This document shows, one piece after another, positions 60,205 through 64,000 of a stretch of 64,000 nucleotides of DNA. The notes under the pieces were generated by a model that saw nothing but the letters and a program-made list of their open reading frames with translations, searched no databases and was not told the origin of the DNA. Origin of the DNA: Candidatus Eremiobacteraceae bacterium (lineage in GTDB: Bacteria > Vulcanimicrobiota > Vulcanimicrobiia > Eremiobacterales > Eremiobacteraceae); contig DATCBN010000011.1 in the NCBI GenBank assembly GCA_036511855.1, positions 1-64,000 of the forward strand, written 5' to 3'. The translations under genes were made by a program, and so were the position numbers. Position 1 is the stretch's first letter, and each line of letters opens with the position of its first letter.

Positions 60205-61248
60205 CTAGTCGAATGAAAGCGCGAGCTTGCCCGTGAAGTCCCCTGCGGCGAGTCTGGCGAATGCGGTCCGCGCTTCGCTCGCGGGGTAGACCGTGTCGAC
60301 GACCGGCACGATTCCGGCCGACTCGATGAAGCGCAGCAATGCGAGAAAATCTGCAAGCGAGCCCATGGTCGATCCGAGGACGCGCAATTGCCGCCAGAAG
60401 ATGCGCGCGAGATCCGCGGGCGGATTGGGTCCGGCGGTCGCACCGGCCACCACGATCGCGCCGCCTGCGCGCACGGCGCGCAAGCTGGTGGCCCACGTGG
60501 GTTCCCCAACGGATTCGATCACCGCGTCGACGCCGTCTCGGCACAGCGATAGGATCGCTTTGCTCGCGTCGCGGCCCGCAAGCACGCCGTGATGTGCGCC
60601 TATAGCCGCCACCGCATCGAGCTTGGCCTGCGAACGAGAAGACGCGATCACCGTGATGCCCGCCGCGCGCGCCAACTGGATCGCGGCGGTGGCAAGCCCG
60701 CCGCCCGCGCCCTGCACTAAAACGGTGCTTCCCGGCGCCAGCGATGCCTTGACGAATAACATGCGATACGCGGTCAGGTACGTCGTTCCCAAACTCGACG
60801 CTTGCGCAAACGTGAGCGCGGGAGGCTTGGCCACTATGCAATGCGCCGGCACCACGAGGTGATCGGAGAACGCGCCTTCGCGGTCGCCGTCGCTGAGCAT
60901 CATAAATCGCTTGCACAGCATCGGATCGTCCGCGCGGCACGCATCGCATGCGCCGCAGAAGATGACCGGATAGACCGTGATAGCCGAGCCCGGATCGGGA
61001 GAGCCCGGCGGACGCCCCGGGCCGTATTCCTCCACCGTGCCGGCCGCGTCGCAGCCGAGAATGCGCGGTGGGGTGATCGGATAGGCCACGACGCCGCGCA
61101 ATGTGAAATAATCATGGTGGTTCAAGGTGGAAGCGCGCACGCGGATGCGCACGTCGCCCGGACCAAGCAGCGGCTGCGGCATTTCGCCGATCTCAAGATT
61201 TGCAAGCGGCGTGTCGCCGCCGAGTTGCTTTGCGAAAACCGCGCGCAT
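60205..61248 (-). CDS. Zinc-type alcohol dehydrogenase/quinone reductase family oxidoreductase
   Basis: This 347-residue MDR-superfamily protein has the GroES-like domain (STLNHHDYFTLRG, RILGCDAAGTVEEYG), the structural zinc cysteines FCGACDACRADDPMLC, and the NADPH site VLVQGAGGGLATAAIQLARAAG. GAGGAG precedes ATG 61248. Substrate not predictable. Confidence 0.88.
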   Translation of the reverse strand: MRAVFAKQLGGDTPLANLEIGEMPQPLLGPGDVRIRVRASTLNHHDYFTLRGVVAYPITPPRILGCDAAGTVEEYGPGRPPGSPDPGSAITVYPVIFCGACDACRADDPMLCKRFMMLSDGDREGAFSDHLVVPAHCIVAKPPALTFAQASSLGTTYLTAYRMLFVKASLAPGSTVLVQGAGGGLATAAIQLARAAGITVIASSRSQAKLDAVAAIGAHHGVLAGRDASKAILSLCRDGVDAVIESVGEPTWATSLRAVRAGGAIVVAGATAGPNPPADLARIFWRQLRVLGSTMGSLADFLALLRFIESAGIVPVVDTVYPASEARTAFARLAAGDFTGKLALSFD

Positions 61249-61268
61249 GTGCTCTCCTCGTCGATCCG

Positions 61269-62597
61269 CTATTTGACGGCCGGGCCGCCTGGGACGGCAA
61301 CGCCGACCGGATAGGAGCACGTCCCGACCTTCGACGCGACGTGCGCGAGCGTTCGCGTGTCGAAGACTTCGAACGTGTCGTCACGCGCGTTAGGCACGTA
61401 GAGCAGATGTCTGTGCGTGTCGATCGACGGCAGCCATGGCGTCCGCCCGACGGGCAGCGAGGCTACGCGGTGCAGCGACGGCAGGGCGTAGACCACGACA
61501 TCGTCATCACCTTCATTCGTGACGAAGACCCGGTTTATCGCCGGATCAACGGCGACGCCCAATGGAAGCGCATTCGCTGTGCCGGTAGCTATCGAATCGC
61601 CGATGCGGCGCATGGACGGAAGTGAGAACATCTCGAGTCCCGGTCGCGATTTCGTGCCGCTGAGCGTCGGTGTGTCGTTGTCGGCGACGATAAGAAGATT
61701 CCGGCGAGAGTCGACCGCGATGCCGAATGGCCGCGTGCCCGTCCGCGTCGAGCCGGTCGTGCGCGCGCTGCCGTCGTCGTTCAGCACGAGGCGAGTCACG
61801 ACGTTGCCGTTGACGGCGGTGACATACATCGTGCGGCCGTCGGCATCGACGGCGATGCCTTCCGGCGTTTCTCCGGCGCGGGCCGTGGACGTGAGCTGCG
61901 GAGCCGCTCCTCGCTTTAACCGGAAAATGGCGACGCCACCGTCCGAGGCGCCTGCGTTCTCGTTCGTCGCCGCGGCGAATGCGCCGCCCGCGAGCAGCAC
62001 GACTTCGCCGAAGCGCGCACCTACCGACGGCGCCGAAGCAAGCGAGGTCATCGTCGCAAGATCGATCGCGACAGCGCGCTCGCCCGACGTCGCCAGCGCG
62101 AAGGCTGCTTTCTCGTCGACCGCGACGTCGCCGGCAGAATCCCCGATGAGCAGACGCCCAAATGCCGGAACGCGGTACGTGCCGCGGACATCGAGCTCGC
62201 CGTCGTCGTAACAGGCGACGATGGCTTGTCCTGCGCCGGCCGGCGGCGGCTCGACGACCGATAGGCGCGCTCCGCCCACGCTGCCGCCGATCGTCGCGAC
62301 GATCGACGCGGTGGTGCCTGAAAGCGGCGGCGCTTGGTAGCGGCCTTCATCGTCGATCGCGCCGGCTCCGAACGCTTCCCAGCTCACGGCGCCGGGAGCA
62401 GCGGCGTCGCCGACGATGCGCGCGTGAAACCGAACCGCGGCGCCGGCGAACACCGCGACGTTAGCCGGTTCGACGTCGACCCTGGGAGCCGCGGTGGCTT
62501 GAGGCGCGCTTTGTGGGCCAAACGCCACGGACGACGAGCGTGCCGCAACGGCCGCGGCGAAAAATGCGATGACGACGGCGGCCGCGGACTTATTCAA
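61269..62597 (-). CDS. Secreted beta-propeller (YncE-like) protein with Ig-like N-terminal domain
   Basis: This 442-residue exported protein has a signal peptide (MNKSAAAVVIAFFAAAVAA), then a bacterial Ig-like domain (RVDVEPANVAVFAGAAVRF, SWEAFGAGAIDDEGRYQAP) and a seven-bladed propeller whose blades repeat GIAVDxxGRTMYVT, FGIAVDSRRNLLIVAD and LGVAVDPAINRVFVTNEGDD. Such proteins act in surface binding. It overlaps the DUF4337 gene by 4 bp. Confidence 0.85.
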   Translation of the reverse strand: MNKSAAAVVIAFFAAAVAARSSSVAFGPQSAPQATAAPRVDVEPANVAVFAGAAVRFHARIVGDAAAPGAVSWEAFGAGAIDDEGRYQAPPLSGTTASIVATIGGSVGGARLSVVEPPPAGAGQAIVACYDDGELDVRGTYRVPAFGRLLIGDSAGDVAVDEKAAFALATSGERAVAIDLATMTSLASAPSVGARFGEVVLLAGGAFAAATNENAGASDGGVAIFRLKRGAAPQLTSTARAGETPEGIAVDADGRTMYVTAVNGNVVTRLVLNDDGSARTTGSTRTGTRPFGIAVDSRRNLLIVADNDTPTLSGTKSRPGLEMFSLPSMRRIGDSIATGTANALPLGVAVDPAINRVFVTNEGDDDVVVYALPSLHRVASLPVGRTPWLPSIDTHRHLLYVPNARDDTFEVFDTRTLAHVASKVGTCSYPVGVAVPGGPAVK

Positions 62598-63172
62598 TGG
62601 AAGAATCCTGTGAGCCCGGCGGCGACGGCGCTGACCGCGACGACCGCGGCGAAGATGAAGAGAGCCGGCTGCTTGACCATCGCAGCGACCGACGTGAGCA
62701 CGATCGCGATTTCAAACAATGCGACCGCAACGTCGAACCTCTGCTTTTGCTCTTCGAACGCGAGGGATTTCGACAGATCGTCGTCACGCTGCCTCTCACT
62801 TGAAAGCGCGAGCTCCTTGAGCGGGCCTTGACGGGCGCGATACGTCGTGGCGCCCGTCGAGAGCGTTTGACGGATCTTCTCACCGGTCGCGACCATCGCG
62901 AGCGACTCGCCGAGATGAGCCTTTAGGCTGTCGGCTTCGTACTCGTTCCACTGATCCGTCGCACGCGCTTGTGCGAGCACCGCTTCCGTTCGCGTCGCCA
63001 ACATCGCTTCGCCGGTCCTCGCGCCGAGCAGACTCGAGAGACCGGCGAAGACCGCGAGGGCGGCCGCGACTAACGGTACGTGACGCAAGATCGCATGTTC
63101 GCTCTTTTCCAGGAACTCGTGAGCTTTTTCGACGTGCTCCATCGCCTCGCCCGAGGTGTAGCGTTCGCTCAT
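62594..63172 (-). CDS. DUF4337 membrane protein
   Basis: This 192-residue protein has one N-terminal helix (LRHVPLVAAALAVFAGLSSLL), a soluble helical coiled region, and two C-terminal helices. The pattern matches DUF4337 (LATRTEAVLAQARATDQWNEYEADSLK). Function unknown; its gene overlaps the propeller gene by 4 bp. Confidence 0.85.
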   Translation of the reverse strand: MSERYTSGEAMEHVEKAHEFLEKSEHAILRHVPLVAAALAVFAGLSSLLGARTGEAMLATRTEAVLAQARATDQWNEYEADSLKAHLGESLAMVATGEKIRQTLSTGATTYRARQGPLKELALSSERQRDDDLSKSLAFEEQKQRFDVAVALFEIAIVLTSVAAMVKQPALFIFAAVVAVSAVAAGLTGFFH

Positions 63173-63213
63173 ATCATCTCATCGCTTCCGATCGGCGTGC
63201 GCCGCCCGGCGCT

Positions 63214-64000
63214 CTAGAGGTACAATTCATACGCATCGGGCGTACGATCCGCAAACGCGTCGGTCCCCCATACGACGGACTTATCGCGCGCGCTGCGGAG
63301 ATCGATCGCCGTGATGAACCCGCTCGCGGTTCCCGCGAGCGCCGATGCACCCATCGCGCCGTCGGGCCCCACGATGCACGCCGGCTGGAGCTGGTCGCCG
63401 CGTCCACAGATCAACACGTACGCGCGATTTTCCATTGCCCGCGTGCGCGCGAACGCCATCACCGGCACGCCCGAAGGCGGTTTGGTCCAAACCAAAAGGT
63501 CGGCTCCGGAAAGTGCCGCAGCGCGAGCAGGTTCGGGCGCGAGCATCCGCCGGCCTTCGATGACTGAGGCCCGCAAGCCACGGGCGTTACGCAATGCCGC
63601 AGCGATCGCGGGCGAACCAGCCGACGTCTGGACGATCGCCGCCGCGCCTTGCGCCGTAAGGGAACGCAAGGCGATCTTCCGCCGGCCGTCATCGCGGTTG
63701 GCCATCGATTGATAGACGCCGATGATGACGGAGCCGCCTTTTTCGATGCGGCCCACTCCGGCCTGGACTCGAGCTTTTTTCGGCTGCGCGCGCAGCGCAC
63801 TTCGCTCGGCCGGCGACAGCGCGCTCACGAATGGTTTCGTGCGCCCGCGCCGCAACTCGGCGACGATCAGCGCGGTGGCGTCGGTCGGTGCGCTCGCGAC
63901 GATCTCGCCGTCCGGACGAACCACCATGCTCCGCCCGACGTAGCTCACGGCGCCTGTTTCCGATCCGCACTTATCCGCCGCGGCGATCCAAACTCCGTTC
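63214..64000 (-). CDS. Tandem carbon-nitrogen hydrolase (nitrilase superfamily), 5' end outside window
   Basis: The reading frame stays open to the right edge: the segment NGVWIAAADKCGSETGAV precedes SYVGRSMVVRPDGE, giving a nitrilase fold whose second half (VWIAAADKCG with GRSxxxxPDGE) is typical. A second copy of the same half occurs near the C-terminus (NRAYVLICGRGD, then CIVGPDGAMGASAL). So the protein has two nitrilase-like domains. The catalytic Glu and Lys of the first are outside the window. The internal GTG at 63948 is not the true start. Confidence 0.75.
   Translation of the reverse strand, partial: NGVWIAAADKCGSETGAVSYVGRSMVVRPDGEIVASAPTDATALIVAELRRGRTKPFVSALSPAERSALRAQPKKARVQAGVGRIEKGGSVIIGVYQSMANRDDGRRKIALRSLTAQGAAAIVQTSAGSPAIAAALRNARGLRASVIEGRRMLAPEPARAAALSGADLLVWTKPPSGVPVMAFARTRAMENRAYVLICGRGDQLQPACIVGPDGAMGASALAGTASGFITAIDLRSARDKSVVWGTDAFADRTPDAYELYL

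Noticed and set aside
59696-60949. Minus-strand ORF of 417 codons spanning two genes
   Set aside because: It crosses the peptide-binding lipoprotein and the dehydrogenase in shadow frames, with no recognisable motif.

Overview
The window is about 64 kb of high-GC bacterial DNA, densely packed with genes. Many neighbouring genes share ATGA-type start/stop overlaps. I see no rRNA, tRNA, CRISPR array, phage or transposase. The mix fits a poorly cultured soil-type lineage: an actinobacterial-style MutY, Pro/Ser-rich secreted proteins, a large c-di-GMP network, archaeal-type aldolase, FabI, and aromatic acyl-CoA genes under a PaaX regulator. Candidatus Eremiobacterota (WPS-2) is my best guess, but this is inference from gene style only.

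Layout. 1-1.7 kb: the start of an aminopeptidase P gene leaving the left edge, a small beta-flower protein and a SirB1-like protein. 1.8-4.3 kb: a GAF/PAS diguanylate cyclase. 4.3-8.4 kb: a translationally coupled run of a kynureninase-like enzyme, an FAD reductase/monooxygenase, PnuC and NadR, which looks connected to NAD metabolism. 8.3-14.9 kb: base-excision repair (nth, mutY), a DUF72 protein, a secreted protein, a short thioredoxin-reductase-like flavoprotein and a penicillin-acylase-type hydrolase. 15.0-22.4 kb: an acyl-CoA island with hydroxyacyl-CoA dehydrogenase, MBL hydrolase, PaaX, a short BoxB-like di-iron epoxidase, a crotonase and a two-subunit CoA-transferase/hydrolase. 22.4-24.5 kb: membrane proteins, a lipoprotein and a repeat array. 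24.6-33.9 kb: a leftward run of glycolate oxidase glcD-glcE-glcF followed by two paralogous GAF-GGDEF-HD-GYP proteins. 34.0-38.9 kb: a peroxiredoxin with an in-frame TGA at the catalytic residue (a probable selenoprotein), a histone-like Lys-rich protein, a glycosyltransferase, a CPBP protease and a ferritin-VIT fusion. 38.9-46.2 kb: moaE/moaD, superoxide dismutase, fabI, iscX, a Lon-N protein, a Nudix enzyme, a YciI protein, class I aldolase, a DoxX protein and ferredoxin-NADP reductase. 46.2-51.5 kb: a large palindromic element, two paralogous membrane proteins and thiG-thiH-thiS-thiE. 51.5-64 kb: a 1201-residue REC-PAS-GGDEF-EAL protein, a sulfite-oxidase-like molybdoenzyme, an amidohydrolase, a peptide-binding lipoprotein, an alcohol dehydrogenase, a beta-propeller protein and a tandem nitrilase leaving the right edge.

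Main points for a second look. (1) The selenocysteine peroxiredoxin at 34346-34819: TGA replaces the peroxidatic cysteine, the reading frame and family features resume after it, and a hairpin with a GGTCT loop sits 28 nt downstream. Ordinary ORF calling sees only its 3' half. (2) The PaaX/BoxB-like island, with a strong palindromic operator between divergent promoters. (3) Three families of short intergenic palindromes, two of which differ by compensatory changes in the stem, so the hairpin itself appears to be conserved. (4) A 139-bp element with 26-bp perfect arms downstream of the ferredoxin-NADP reductase gene.
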